NCBI GenBank assembly: GCA_945885475.1
Contig: CAMCYR010000006.1
Coordinates: forward strand, 40,455 to 104,454
DNA from: Chitinophaga pinensis
Lineage (GTDB): Bacteria; Bacteroidota; Bacteroidia; 2-12-FULL-35-15
DNA length: 64,000 nucleotides
Direction of reading: 5' to 3'
Shown in pieces: positions 26,167-35,242 of this stretch. The notes below the pieces were generated by a model that worked only from the letters and a program-made list of their open reading frames with translations, made no database searches and was not told the DNA's origin. Position 1 is the stretch's first letter. Every line of letters begins with the position of its first letter. The position numbers and the translations under genes are program-made.

Positions 26167-27255
26167 GTGAAAAATAATTATTGTGTGATAATGGCAGGTG
26201 GCGTAGGAAGCCGTTTCTGGCCGATGAGCAGAACAGCTCATCCCAAACAGTTTATGGATATTCTGGGAACCGGCAGAACACTGTTGCAACAAACCTACGA
26301 CCGTTTCGTTCGTCTTTGTCCGAAAGAAAACATATACATCGTTACCAACGATTCATATGTTGATTTGGTAAAAGAACAGATCAAAGGCATTCCTGCTGAC
26401 AATATTTTAAGTGAACCTGCCCGTAAAAATACGGCGCCATGTGTTGCCTATGCGTGCTACAAAATTGCACAGCTGAACCCGGATGCATTAACGGTTATTG
26501 CTCCTTCTGACCATCTGATCATTAAAGAGGATACATTTATTAAAGCGATTAAAGCCTGCTATTTAAAAGCAGCTTCCGAAGATTGTTTAGTTACTTTAGG
26601 AATTCGTCCAAGCCGCCCAGACACCGGTTATGGCTATATTCAATTTATTGAATCAGAAGCGAAAGAAAAAGATAAGCGTATCAAAAAAGTGAAAACATTC
26701 ACTGAGAAGCCCGATCTTGAAATGGCAAAATTCTTTTTACAGAGCGGTGATTTTTTATGGAATTCTGGGATTTTTATTTGGAGCGTAAAAAGTGTAATCG
26801 CGGCATTTGAACAACATTCTCCCGATATGGATACCATCTTCCGTGAAGGGAACGAATTTTATAATACAGCCAAAGAGGCTCAATTTATTGCAAAAGCATA
26901 TTCCAACTGCAAAAATATTTCAATCGATTATGCTATCATGGAAAAGGCTGAGAATGTTTATGTTCGTTCATCCATCATTGGCTGGAGCGATCTGGGAACC
27001 TGGGGCTCATTGTATGATCACGTAAAACAGGATGATAACAATAATGCTGTTGTTGGAAAGAATGTGATGATGTATGATTCAAAAAATTGTATTGTTAATG
27101 TACCAAAAGATAAATTGGTAGTTATGCAAGGGTTGGAAGATTATATTGTTGTTGAGTCCGATGGTATTTTACTGATCTGTAAAAAAGAAGACGAGCAGCA
27201 GATCAGAACATTTGTGAATGATGTGAAGATAAAAAAGGGAGAGAAATTCGTTTAG
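26167..27255 (+). CDS. manC: Mannose-1-phosphate guanylyltransferase
   Basis: 362 residues. The nucleotidyltransferase signature GGVGSRFWPMSRTAHPKQF follows MKNNYCVIMA, and the product-site FTEKPDLEMAKFF and NSGIFIWSVKSV are typical; the C-terminal cap with left-handed helix repeat is short, so the enzyme is monofunctional (no phosphomannose isomerase domain). It makes GDP-mannose for surface polysaccharide or glycoprotein glycans. Start is GTG at 26167 with AAGG just upstream. Its last 4 bp overlap the stop of the convergent exported protein gene. Confidence 0.93.
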   Translation: MKNNYCVIMAGGVGSRFWPMSRTAHPKQFMDILGTGRTLLQQTYDRFVRLCPKENIYIVTNDSYVDLVKEQIKGIPADNILSEPARKNTAPCVAYACYKIAQLNPDALTVIAPSDHLIIKEDTFIKAIKACYLKAASEDCLVTLGIRPSRPDTGYGYIQFIESEAKEKDKRIKKVKTFTEKPDLEMAKFFLQSGDFLWNSGIFIWSVKSVIAAFEQHSPDMDTIFREGNEFYNTAKEAQFIAKAYSNCKNISIDYAIMEKAENVYVRSSIIGWSDLGTWGSLYDHVKQDDNNNAVVGKNVMMYDSKNCIVNVPKDKLVVMQGLEDYIVVESDGILLICKKEDEQQIRTFVNDVKIKKGEKFV

Positions 27256-27932
27256 TCGGAATTTTTTCCGTCAACAAATTTTTTGCCCTTGTAAGCACCA
27301 GAGAAGTATAAGATGAATCGTGCGCCAAAAATCGCCTGTTCCTGATTCCAGTCTACATAAAAAGCGGCACCTACTCCAACATCATACGTAATTTTTTTCA
27401 CAGCTTCCACCTGCGCATAGATGCCGGGCAAACTAAATGGTCTTGTATAGGTAGAGTCGCCTACTTTGCCGAATCCTGTTGAGTAGGAGATACCTCCGAA
27501 GCCTGCAAAATGAATGTCTTTGTCCTCATAGCGTTTTCCATACCCTAAATGAAATTCATAGTTGTCGTAAAAGCCGAATTTTTCTCCGCTGATCATTGTT
27601 CCGATCTGAAAATACTGCTGCCTGATATGGAAATTAAAATCCAGTCCGCCAGCAAATCCTATTTCCCTGCTATAAGTCAAATTCTGTTGAAAGCCACCAC
27701 CAAGGGTAAACCAGTTGTTGTAGTAACTTAATTTTTTATTTTTTAAGATGAAGGTACTGTCAACCGGCGGGGATTTTCTTTTCTTTTTATCTGTTGGTGT
27801 AATAGCAGTGGCTTTTGTTTCTTCAACTATTTGATATCGTTTTCCATTAATAACAGTATCCGTTTGTGAAAAAGCAGAAGATGTAATAAAGCTAATTACG
27901 ATAAAAGTAAATATGGAAAAATGTTTTTTCAA
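27252..27932 (-). CDS. Exported putative outer-membrane beta-barrel protein
   Basis: 226 residues. Signal peptide MKKHFSIFTFIVISFITSSA with cleavage near FSQ, a short Lys/Pro linker, and alternating aromatic/Gly beta-strands (WFTLGGGFQQNLTYSREIGF, HLGYGKRYEDKDIHFAGFGG, AQVEAVKKITYDVGVGAAFY) ending FGARFILYFSG, consistent with a small barrel or beta-sandwich exported protein. Not a recognised family. Convergent with manC; 182 bp upstream is the fumC gene. Confidence 0.7.
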   Translation of the reverse strand: MKKHFSIFTFIVISFITSSAFSQTDTVINGKRYQIVEETKATAITPTDKKKRKSPPVDSTFILKNKKLSYYNNWFTLGGGFQQNLTYSREIGFAGGLDFNFHIRQQYFQIGTMISGEKFGFYDNYEFHLGYGKRYEDKDIHFAGFGGISYSTGFGKVGDSTYTRPFSLPGIYAQVEAVKKITYDVGVGAAFYVDWNQEQAIFGARFILYFSGAYKGKKFVDGKNSD

Positions 27933-28015
27933 AATCGTAAAAGTAAAATTAACGGGAACACTATTTATTAACGGAGATTACTCTTTTTTTAGTATATAAT
28001 TTCATGTGAATGAGC

Positions 28016-28093
28016 GATTATTTCCAGTCGCGCAATGTCTTTCTTTCGTACAACAATCTTATACAGAAAGTCATTGCGCTGCTGGAAGTAATC
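28016..28093. repeat. 29-bp imperfect inverted repeat downstream of fumC
   Basis: Arms 28016-28044 and 28065-28093 pair over 29 nt with four mismatches (arm 1 begins GATTATTTCCAG; arm 2 ends CTGGAAGTAATC), 20-nt loop. It lies between the fumC stop (28115) and the next minus-strand gene, with no T-run, so it may be a dispersed hairpin element more than a terminator. Confidence 0.65.
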
Positions 28094-28114
28094 ATACCCA
28101 TTCGTAAGAAAATG

Positions 28115-29512
28115 CTATTTCATCGAACCGCACATATCTTCAGGCTTCACCCATTCATCAAATTGTTCGTTGGTAACATAGCCCAACTCAATAGCCGCTT
28201 CACGCAAGGTCTTATTTCCTTTGTGCGCTGTTTTTGCAATTTTAGCTGCTTTCTCATAACCAATATGAGTATTTAAAGCCGTTACCAACATCAATGAATT
28301 TTCTAAATGTTGTTTTAATATCGGTAAGTTCGGCTCAATGCCTACTGCGCAATTGTCATTAAATGAAACACAGGCATCACCGATTAATCGTGCGGATTGC
28401 AATACGTTTGCTGCAATAAGCGGTTTGAATACGTTTAATTCAAAGTGTCCGTTTGAGCCGCCAATCGAAACAGCAACATCATTACCCATCACCTGAGCGC
28501 AAACCATTGTTAACGCTTCCGGCTGAGTCGGATTTACTTTACCCGGCATGATAGACGAGCCCGGTTCGTTATCCGGAATAATGATCTCACCAATCCCGCA
28601 ACGCGGACCAGAACTTAGCATGCGCACATCGTTCGCAATTTTCATCAGTGATACAGCCGAGCGTTTTAATGCACCCGACAATTCAACCATAGCATCGTGT
28701 GCAGCTAAGGCTTCAAATTTATTAGGAGCAGTAATAAAAGGTAAACCGGTAAGTTCAGCTATTTTTTTAGCAACCAATACATCATACCCTTTTGGCGTGT
28801 TCAATCCTGTTCCTACTGCTGTTCCACCCAATGCAAGTTCACGAACCACTTCCAAAGCATTTTTAATTGCACGGATGCTGTTGGTCATTTGTTGCGCATA
28901 CCCACCAAATTCTTGACCGAGCGTTAAAGGTGTTGCATCCATGAAGTGCGTGCGACCTGTTTTAACAATACTTTTAAAGTCGTTTGATTTTTTCAATAAT
29001 GTATCTCTCAGTTTTTCCATTCCCGGAAGAGTGATATCTACGGTTTGTTTGTAGGCTGCAATGTGCATCGCAGTTGGGTAGGTATCGTTAGATGATTGTG
29101 ATTTATTTACATCATCATTTGGATGCAATACTTTTTTGTCGTCCGCTAATTTCCCTCCACTCATTACGTGTGCGCGGTAAGCAATAACTTCATTTGCGTT
29201 CATGTTTGATTGCGTTCCCGAGCCTGTTTGCCAAATTACCAATGGAAACTGATCATCTAATTTCCCTGCAATAATTTCTTCACATGCTTTCGCAATAAGA
29301 TCTCTTTTTTCAGCACTTAAAACACCCAATTCGCAGTTCGCCATAGCAGCCGCTTTTTTAAGGTAGCCAAAAGCATAAATGATCTCCTTGGGCATACTTG
29401 CCTCAGGACCAATTTTAAAGTTGTTGCGGGAACGTTCTGTTTGAGCTCCCCAATATTTATCAGCAGGTACGTTTACCTCGCCCATGGTGTCTGTTTCAAT
29501 TCTGTATTCCAT
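28115..29512 (-). CDS. fumC: Fumarate hydratase, class II
   Basis: 465 residues, homotetrameric iron-independent fumarase of the TCA cycle. The superfamily signature [13 protein letters not shown] is near residue 317; the N-terminal [20 protein letters not shown] and [16 protein letters not shown] are also diagnostic of FumC rather than aspartase or argininosuccinate lyase. ATG at 29510-29512. No partner genes. Confidence 0.97.
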   Translation of the reverse strand: MEYRIETDTMGEVNVPADKYWGAQTERSRNNFKIGPEASMPKEIIYAFGYLKKAAAMANCELGVLSAEKRDLIAKACEEIIAGKLDDQFPLVIWQTGSGTQSNMNANEVIAYRAHVMSGGKLADDKKVLHPNDDVNKSQSSNDTYPTAMHIAAYKQTVDITLPGMEKLRDTLLKKSNDFKSIVKTGRTHFMDATPLTLGQEFGGYAQQMTNSIRAIKNALEVVRELALGGTAVGTGLNTPKGYDVLVAKKIAELTGLPFITAPNKFEALAAHDAMVELSGALKRSAVSLMKIANDVRMLSSGPRCGIGEIIIPDNEPGSSIMPGKVNPTQPEALTMVCAQVMGNDVAVSIGGSNGHFELNVFKPLIAANVLQSARLIGDACVSFNDNCAVGIEPNLPILKQHLENSLMLVTALNTHIGYEKAAKIAKTAHKGNKTLREAAIELGYVTNEQFDEWVKPEDMCGSMK

Positions 29513-29781
29513 TGTATTATTCAGGATTTAGTGTTTTAAAATTTAGAATTTTTACTCTGTAAATTTAAGATTTATTTGGTATGATTTTCATGAAATTGGA
29601 CATACAGTAAGAATTTTTAATTTGTCATTATAAGTACTGTTTTTTGCCTCACAATGTTGATTCTTATATGTTTTCGTTTGGGTTTCTCTCTCAAAAAATT
29701 CAATTTAATTGTTCAACAGGTCATTTGAGGCCGCATTGTACTTAACTTGTATCTTATTTCAAAAACTTCGTTATAGTCTGT

Positions 29782-32184
29782 ATGGTAAAAAACTGCATTT
29801 TAATTTTTCTCTCGTTTTTATATGTTCAATATAGCGCTGCTCAAAGCTACAAGATCCAAGGAACGGTTTTGGGTGAAAATAATAAAGCCCTGATATCAGG
29901 GAATATTATTTTACTCTCTCAAAGTGATTCATCAATCATTAAGGGTGATTTTTTTATGGATAGTAAATTTGAAATGAAAAATATTGATGACAGTTTATTT
30001 ATTTTGAAAATTACTGCTCTTGGATTTGAAACACATTTTCAGTTGGTAGCCAATAGTAAAAAGGATTCTCTGCTTACAATTGCTGCAATACAGTTGAAAA
30101 TGAATACGACTCTTAAGGAAATAGAAGTCGTTTCTAAATTGCCTTTGTTTGAAAGGGATGGCGAAAGGGTGAAAGTGAACGTAGAAAATTCGGCATTGAG
30201 TAATTTAGGGTCAGTACTGGATGTTTTGAAAAAAACACCCACTGTAATGGTCAGTAGCACCGATAATGTTTCGGTATTTGGTAAAGGGGATGCGATCATC
30301 TATGTTGATGGTCAACAAATTTCTTCCGCTGATGTGCTTAAAACAATTGCCTCTACTGAGCTGAAAGAAATTGAAATTATATCCAATCCTTCTGCTAAAT
30401 ACGATGCAAGCGGGAAAGCGGTTATTAATATCATTACTAAGAAAAATAATTTGGAAGGTTACAATGGGAATTTAATTCAGAATACCATGTACGGCAAGTA
30501 CTTGTTTTCCTATACCGGCTTACGTTTTAACTACAAATATAAAAAATGGTCAACCTTTGTGAGTTATGGTTTTCCTCATGGAAAAGTTTGGAGTTCGGAT
30601 GAGTATTACCGGAACTTAAAAAGCAACGATAGTACAATCACGGAAATGAAAAATAAAATTTATACAGTTAATGATCAAGTAAACTCTCATTATTACCGAG
30701 CTGGTGTTAATTATGCGATCGATTCAGTTCGCTCTTTTGGCTTTCAATACAATGGTTTTTATTCATTGAATAAAAATGAAGCTGATAATAGCAATGAAAT
30801 TTTCAAAAATTCTGTACCTCAGTTAACCATTGAAACAAATACATTGTCGCATCCGAAGTTGATTAACAATACAGCAAATGTTAACTATACACGTATATTG
30901 GATACACTAAAAAGTGAGTGGAGTGCCGCTTTTCAATATGGAAATTTTACTTCAAAGAATTTTGATGAAATAACACAAAAAATAATTGTTGTAAATACGA
31001 TTGATCAGCAACTAAAAAGAAATATTGGCTTGAATGAAATTCAATTGTTTACAGGACAAACAGATTTAATAAAAGTATTTAATAAAAAATGGGAAATAGA
31101 AAGTGGTATAAAAGATTCATACATCATTAATGAAAGTGCAATTGATTTTGAAAATTATTATGTTGCAGGTGAATGGGTTTCGGATCCTGCTTATTTTAAT
31201 GGTTATAAATACAGCGAAAATGTGTTGGCCGCTTATACCCAGTTGCGTTATTCCAATAAAAAGCTGAACATGCGTGCCGGATTAAGAGCCGAACATACTG
31301 CTTCGGACGGGTATTCAAAAATAACGAATCAGCAAGTCATAAACCGTGAATACACCAATCTTTTTCCAAGTGCATTTTTGGGATACGATTTCACAAAAGA
31401 TCTGAATACAAGCATCACATACTCCAGCCGCATTGCACGTCCAAGTTTCCAGGATATGGATCCGTTCATAAATTATATCGACTCTCTTTCTTCATTCAGA
31501 GGCAATCCTTATCTGGTTCCATCGTATACACATTCACTTGAAGCTTCATTGATTTATATGAAAGAAGCATCGTTAACATTCAGTTATGCCAGAACAAACG
31601 GTGCTATGAATTTAGTGGTGGATAAATCGGATGATGGAACGGATGCTTTTGTTGCAACAACAAAAAATCTTGATTATTCCGAAACGTATTCTATTGGAAT
31701 AACCATTCCTTATGAATTAACATGGTGGACCACTTACAATTATTTTGGTTATATGCAGAATGCTTTTGCATATAAAAGTGGAAGTACTGTTATTCAAAAT
31801 AAAAAGCCAATGTTTTATATGTATTTGTATGACGAGTTCCGTTTTAAAAAATATTTTTCGATGGAAGTAACATTTGAATATACATCCGCAGGTGTGGATG
31901 GTATTTTTACATTTGAGCCTTTTTATAATTTGTCGGCAAACATCAAAAAAACATTTTTTAAAGATAAGCTTACATGCCGCTTTATTGCCAACGATATTCT
32001 GACCACTGCATTTAACAGAGGTGCCAGCAATGTAGAAGGGTATGATGTTAATTATGTTTCCCGCGAAAACACACATTATTTTGTATTGTCTTTGAACTAT
32101 CGCTTTGGGAAATTAAAATCGACAGACTATCGGGATAAGTCGGTGAACAAAGAAGAGTATGACCGGATTAAAATGAGTAAATAG
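29782..32184 (+). CDS. Outer-membrane beta-barrel / TonB-dependent receptor-like protein (OMP_b-brl_3 type)
   Basis: 800 residues. Signal peptide MVKNCILIFLSFLYVQYSAA; a carboxypeptidase regulatory-like beta-sandwich (about 22-110, IQGTVLGENNKALISGNIIL); a plug (about 120-235, LDVLKKTPTVMVSSTDNVSV, GKGDAIIYVDGQQ, IEIISNPSAKYDASGKAVIN); and a long barrel with repeated aromatic strands ending SLNYRFGKLKST. The family is close to TonB receptors but often lacks a TonB box; I see none at the N-terminus. Substrate unknown. Convergent with arsC by 1 bp. Confidence 0.88.
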   Translation: MVKNCILIFLSFLYVQYSAAQSYKIQGTVLGENNKALISGNIILLSQSDSSIIKGDFFMDSKFEMKNIDDSLFILKITALGFETHFQLVANSKKDSLLTIAAIQLKMNTTLKEIEVVSKLPLFERDGERVKVNVENSALSNLGSVLDVLKKTPTVMVSSTDNVSVFGKGDAIIYVDGQQISSADVLKTIASTELKEIEIISNPSAKYDASGKAVINIITKKNNLEGYNGNLIQNTMYGKYLFSYTGLRFNYKYKKWSTFVSYGFPHGKVWSSDEYYRNLKSNDSTITEMKNKIYTVNDQVNSHYYRAGVNYAIDSVRSFGFQYNGFYSLNKNEADNSNEIFKNSVPQLTIETNTLSHPKLINNTANVNYTRILDTLKSEWSAAFQYGNFTSKNFDEITQKIIVVNTIDQQLKRNIGLNEIQLFTGQTDLIKVFNKKWEIESGIKDSYIINESAIDFENYYVAGEWVSDPAYFNGYKYSENVLAAYTQLRYSNKKLNMRAGLRAEHTASDGYSKITNQQVINREYTNLFPSAFLGYDFTKDLNTSITYSSRIARPSFQDMDPFINYIDSLSSFRGNPYLVPSYTHSLEASLIYMKEASLTFSYARTNGAMNLVVDKSDDGTDAFVATTKNLDYSETYSIGITIPYELTWWTTYNYFGYMQNAFAYKSGSTVIQNKKPMFYMYLYDEFRFKKYFSMEVTFEYTSAGVDGIFTFEPFYNLSANIKKTFFKDKLTCRFIANDILTTAFNRGASNVEGYDVNYVSRENTHYFVLSLNYRFGKLKSTDYRDKSVNKEEYDRIKMSK

Positions 32185-32185
32185 T

Positions 32186-32527
32186 TTATAGTATTTCCAA
32201 TACTTTTTCAGGAGGTCGTCCAATAATGGCTTTTTTACCATTTACGATGATCGGTCTTTCAATCAAAATAGGATTATCAGCCAATGCTTTTACCCATTGC
32301 GCTTCCGTCAGTTTTTTAGCGGCAAATTTTTCTTTATAAATAGTTTCCCCTTTTCGAACTATTTCTTCTGCTTTCATTCCAAGCATTTTTAAAAGCTCTT
32401 TTATTTCTTTTTGGGTAGGAGGCGTTTTTAGATATTCTATTATTTCAGTCTTTACTTTCTTGTTTTCCATGATCGTGCAAACGTCTCTGCTTTTTGAACA
32501 ACGGGTGTTGTGGTAGATTTTGATCAT
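32186..32527 (-). CDS. arsC: Arsenate reductase (ArsC) family, thioredoxin-like
   Basis: 113 residues. MIKIYHNTRCSKSRDVC holds the active-site N-x-x-C-S-K-S-R motif, and the C-terminal RPIIVNGKKAIIGRPPEKV carries the family's Arg-Pro-I and Arg cluster that binds arsenate. It resembles glutaredoxin-coupled ArsC, or the related YfgD/Spx family of unclear substrate. No arsenic regulator or arsenite pump adjoins it, so involvement in arsenic resistance is uncertain. Confidence 0.88.
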   Translation of the reverse strand: MIKIYHNTRCSKSRDVCTIMENKKVKTEIIEYLKTPPTQKEIKELLKMLGMKAEEIVRKGETIYKEKFAAKKLTEAQWVKALADNPILIERPIIVNGKKAIIGRPPEKVLEIL

Positions 32528-32543
32528 AGTGCTAGTGTTTATG

Positions 32544-32757
32544 GGAACGCAGATTTATTAAAATTTTTATGATTAAAAAGGATATAATTTTTTGTTATGA
32601 AATAAATTATGATTAATAAAAACATATTTTTTCATAATTGTGATCAGTTTTTACACACCCCTAAACCCTCTCGAGAGGGGAATGGATTATCTTACGATTT
32701 TAATAAACCCCAATAAAAATCATACCTTGTCATAATCATCATAAAAATCTGCGTTCC
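32544..32757. repeat. Inverted-repeat element with 13-bp perfect ends
   Basis: GGAACGCAGATTT (32544-32556) and its perfect complement AAATCTGCGTTCC (32745-32757) bound 214 bp. Both ends continue inward with related AT-rich TTTTATGAT-type sequence. Internally there is a 14-bp perfect palindrome, CCCTCTCGAGAGGG (32666-32679). No ORF inside. It fits a non-autonomous MITE-like or dispersed intergenic repeat between arsC and prfB. Confidence 0.75.
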
Positions 32758-32764
32758 GATCCTT

Positions 32765-33854
32765 TTACGAATTCCCATATTCCATTAAATACGCCTTAAT
32801 AAAATCATTCAGGTCCCCATCCATCACTGCTTGAATGTTGGATGTTTCATAACCCGTTCTCACATCTTTAATTAGTTTGTATGGATGAAAAACATAGTTG
32901 CGAATTTGAGATCCCCATTCAATTTTCTTTTTATTTCCTTCAATCACATTTATCGCTTCACGTTGTTTTCGTAATTCAATTTCAAACAATTGTGATTTCA
33001 ATAATTTGATCGCATTTTCTTTGTTTTGCAGTTGTGAACGTGATTCCTGATTTTTAATGATAATGCCGGAAGGCTTATGATACAATCTTACTGCTGTTTC
33101 TACCTTGTTTACATTTTGTCCGCCTGCGCCACCTGCACGGAATGTTTCAAATTCAAGATCAGCAGGATTAACATCTATTTCAATTGTATCGTCAATTAGA
33201 GGGTAGGCATAAACGGAAGCAAAAGAGGTATGTCTTTTTGCATTGGCATCGAACGGTGAAATGCGGACAAGCCGGTGTACACCGTTTTCACCTTTTAAAT
33301 AACCGAAAGCAAAATCGCCTTCAAATTCTAATGTCACCGATTTTATTCCGGCTGTATCGCCATCTGTACGGTCGGTTTCTTTTATTTTATAACCATTTTT
33401 TGTGCCCCACATCATATACATACGCATGAGCATTTCTGCCCAGTCGCAACTTTCTGTTCCACCGGCTCCGGCATTGATCTGAACAACACAACTCAGTACA
33501 TCTTCTTTGCCGCTAAGCATGTTTTTAAACTCGATCTCCTCCAGTAAAATAACTGTGGTTTGATATTGTTGTTCTACCTCAGCTTCGGTTGCCTCGCCTT
33601 GTTTAAAAAAATCATACATCAAGGCAAGATCATCCATATTGCTTTCTGATTTAGCAAATGAAAGCGTCCAGTTTTTTTTGATCTTGGTTTGTTTCAGCAG
33701 TTCTTCTGCTTTTTTTGGGTCATCCCAGAAATTCGGTGCGAGTGCTTTTTCTTCTTCTTCAGCTATTTCGCGAAGCTTACGATCGATGTCAAAGATGCCC
33801 CCTTAACGCACTCGTGCGCTCCCGAAGGTCTTTTAGTTGGTCTGTAGTAATCAT
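32765..33854 (-). CDS. prfB: Peptide chain release factor 2, with programmed +1 frameshift
   Basis: RF2 releases peptides at UGA and UAA. The first 21 codons start at the ATG 33852-33854 and end at an in-frame TGA (33789-33791). Immediately before it stands the full recoding signal: an internal SD-like AGGGGG, CAT, CTT TGA C. A +1 slip at CTT-T continues into GAC (from 33790) and the remaining 341 codons, giving about 362 residues, normal for RF2. The ribosomal-RNA-mimicking specificity tripeptide SPF is in [18 protein letters not shown], and the catalytic GGQ is in [13 protein letters not shown]. The frameshift makes synthesis self-regulated by RF2 level. A single uninterrupted frame begins only at 33637. 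Confidence 0.97.
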
Positions 33855-34000
33855 GGTGTAAAGTTAATAAATATTGGGAATATGGTCGGGAAATAAGAGT
33901 ATTTTTGTATTCTTCTATTCCAATTTAAGCCTTAAATTTTAACATTCACGCGAATGAGATTTGATAGTAAAGCCCGAAAAAAAATAGAATAAGAGACACA

Positions 34001-34480
34001 ATGCAGACAAAATATTTCAGAACAACTACCGGTGAATATTGTCACATCAGCAATGACACTGTTTTTATTTTTAATACAAAAGAGCCTAGCCGTGTTCCAT
34101 TGGAACATGAATTAAGCAATGCCTGGAGTGTGAAAAGCATCCTGAACTATATTCTTTTTGTTCTGCTTCTGATCTATATTATGTTTTCTGTTTCCTATTA
34201 CAATATTGGCTTTTTTGCGGAGCCCATCAATTATGGTGGACTTTTGCTTTTGTTTCTTTCTTTTATCCGCATGAAAGAAGGATTTATCAGTAGCAATACA
34301 CCAATGATTCCGCGCAATAAAATTAAGTCTGTTTACCTAAAATCGCCCATGTTTTCGTATCCCCGCGTGGTCATTTATTTTGATGGCCCGGAGGGAAAAG
34401 TGCTGCGCAGAAATATTTCTGTTAAATACAAAAAAGAAGCGGAACAGATTCTGGCTGAGGAAGGTTTATTGAAAAGTTAA
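34001..34480 (+). CDS. Hypothetical membrane protein with two transmembrane segments
   Basis: 159 residues with a soluble N-terminus (MQTKYFRTTTGEYCHISNDT), two hydrophobic helices (about 50-72, ILNYILFVLLLIYIMFSVSY; about 80-95, NYGGLLLLFLSFI), and a basic beta-rich tail (PMIPRNKIKSVYLKSPMFSY, VVIYFDGPEGKVLRRNISVK). The layout resembles small bacterial PH-domain-like membrane proteins, but I do not recognise a named family. Monocistronic between prfB and recX. Confidence 0.7.
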   Translation: MQTKYFRTTTGEYCHISNDTVFIFNTKEPSRVPLEHELSNAWSVKSILNYILFVLLLIYIMFSVSYYNIGFFAEPINYGGLLLLFLSFIRMKEGFISSNTPMIPRNKIKSVYLKSPMFSYPRVVIYFDGPEGKVLRRNISVKYKKEAEQILAEEGLLKS

Positions 34481-34613
34481 TCCCACAATTTTTCATAAGA
34501 TCAAAAATGTCCGCAGTACAATGAAATTTGAGTGTTTATGATCGTATTATTTTTGTTTCTTCATTCTTAAATTGTACTCCAGATCCCTTTATCACACCTT
34601 AATTTTTTATCAT

Positions 34614-35102
34614 TTAATCTTCTTTTCCTTTTATATTTTCCCACACCAGGTCGCTTTCAAATCCTCTGGAAATAGCGTATTGCGCCGCTTTATAATTCCG
34701 GATTTGAATTTTTCCTTTGTTGTTTTCTTTTAGCTTTTTAGCGATAATTTCCTTGAGTATTTTTAAATAATCCGACTCTTCAATTTCCAACATTCCTTTC
34801 CGGATGCAATAATCGGAGATCTTCCTTTTTTTTAATTCGATCCTGATCTTTATCCGTCCCCACTTTTTTATTCTGAATTTCCCACCAGCATATGCTTTTG
34901 CAAATCGTTCTTCGTTTAAAAAATTATCCGAAATCAGGTTGGCGATAATATTTTCAACATCGTTGCTGAATAGTCCCCATTCGTAAAGTTTATCGCGCAT
35001 TTCTTGCTGACAACGTTCCTGATAGGCGCAGGACAGTTGTGCTTTTATAGTTGCCTGATTGGGTGTGAGTTTTTTCTTTGGTTTTTTTTCTTCGAAATCC
35101 AT
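34614..35102 (-). CDS. recX: Regulatory protein RecX
   Basis: 162 residues, helical three-repeat protein that inhibits RecA filament extension and ATPase. LSCAYQERCQQEMRDKLYEWG, IANLISDNFLNEERFAKAYA, and GRIKIRIELKKRKISDYCIRKG show the tandem HTH-like repeats typical of RecX, with the conserved F-L-[ND]-E-x-R-F-A. recA is not in this window. Upstream lies the rng terminator. Confidence 0.92.
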   Translation of the reverse strand: MDFEEKKPKKKLTPNQATIKAQLSCAYQERCQQEMRDKLYEWGLFSNDVENIIANLISDNFLNEERFAKAYAGGKFRIKKWGRIKIRIELKKRKISDYCIRKGMLEIEESDYLKILKEIIAKKLKENNKGKIQIRNYKAAQYAISRGFESDLVWENIKGKED

Positions 35103-35182
35103 AAACTAAATAGCTGAATTGTAAACGTTATAGATGGATGTCAATCATTGGAACATATCAAATGTAATTCAAAAAGTTCAAT

Positions 35183-35211
35183 AAAAAAACGCTTCAGTTT
35201 CCTGAAGCGTT
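35183..35211 (-). terminator. Rho-independent terminator of rng
   Basis: Minus-strand hairpin AACGCTTCAG / CTGAAGCGTT (35188-35197 and 35202-35211) with a 4-nt loop, followed on the minus strand by seven T. Situated 32 bp after the rng stop. Confidence 0.92.
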
Positions 35212-35242
35212 CTGATCAATATCAACCGGAAATTCCGGAGTA

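Noticed and set aside
32765..33637. prfB as a 290-codon gene starting at 33637
   Set aside because: Upstream frame with AGGGGG CAT CTT TGA C recovers the normal N-terminus by +1 frameshift.
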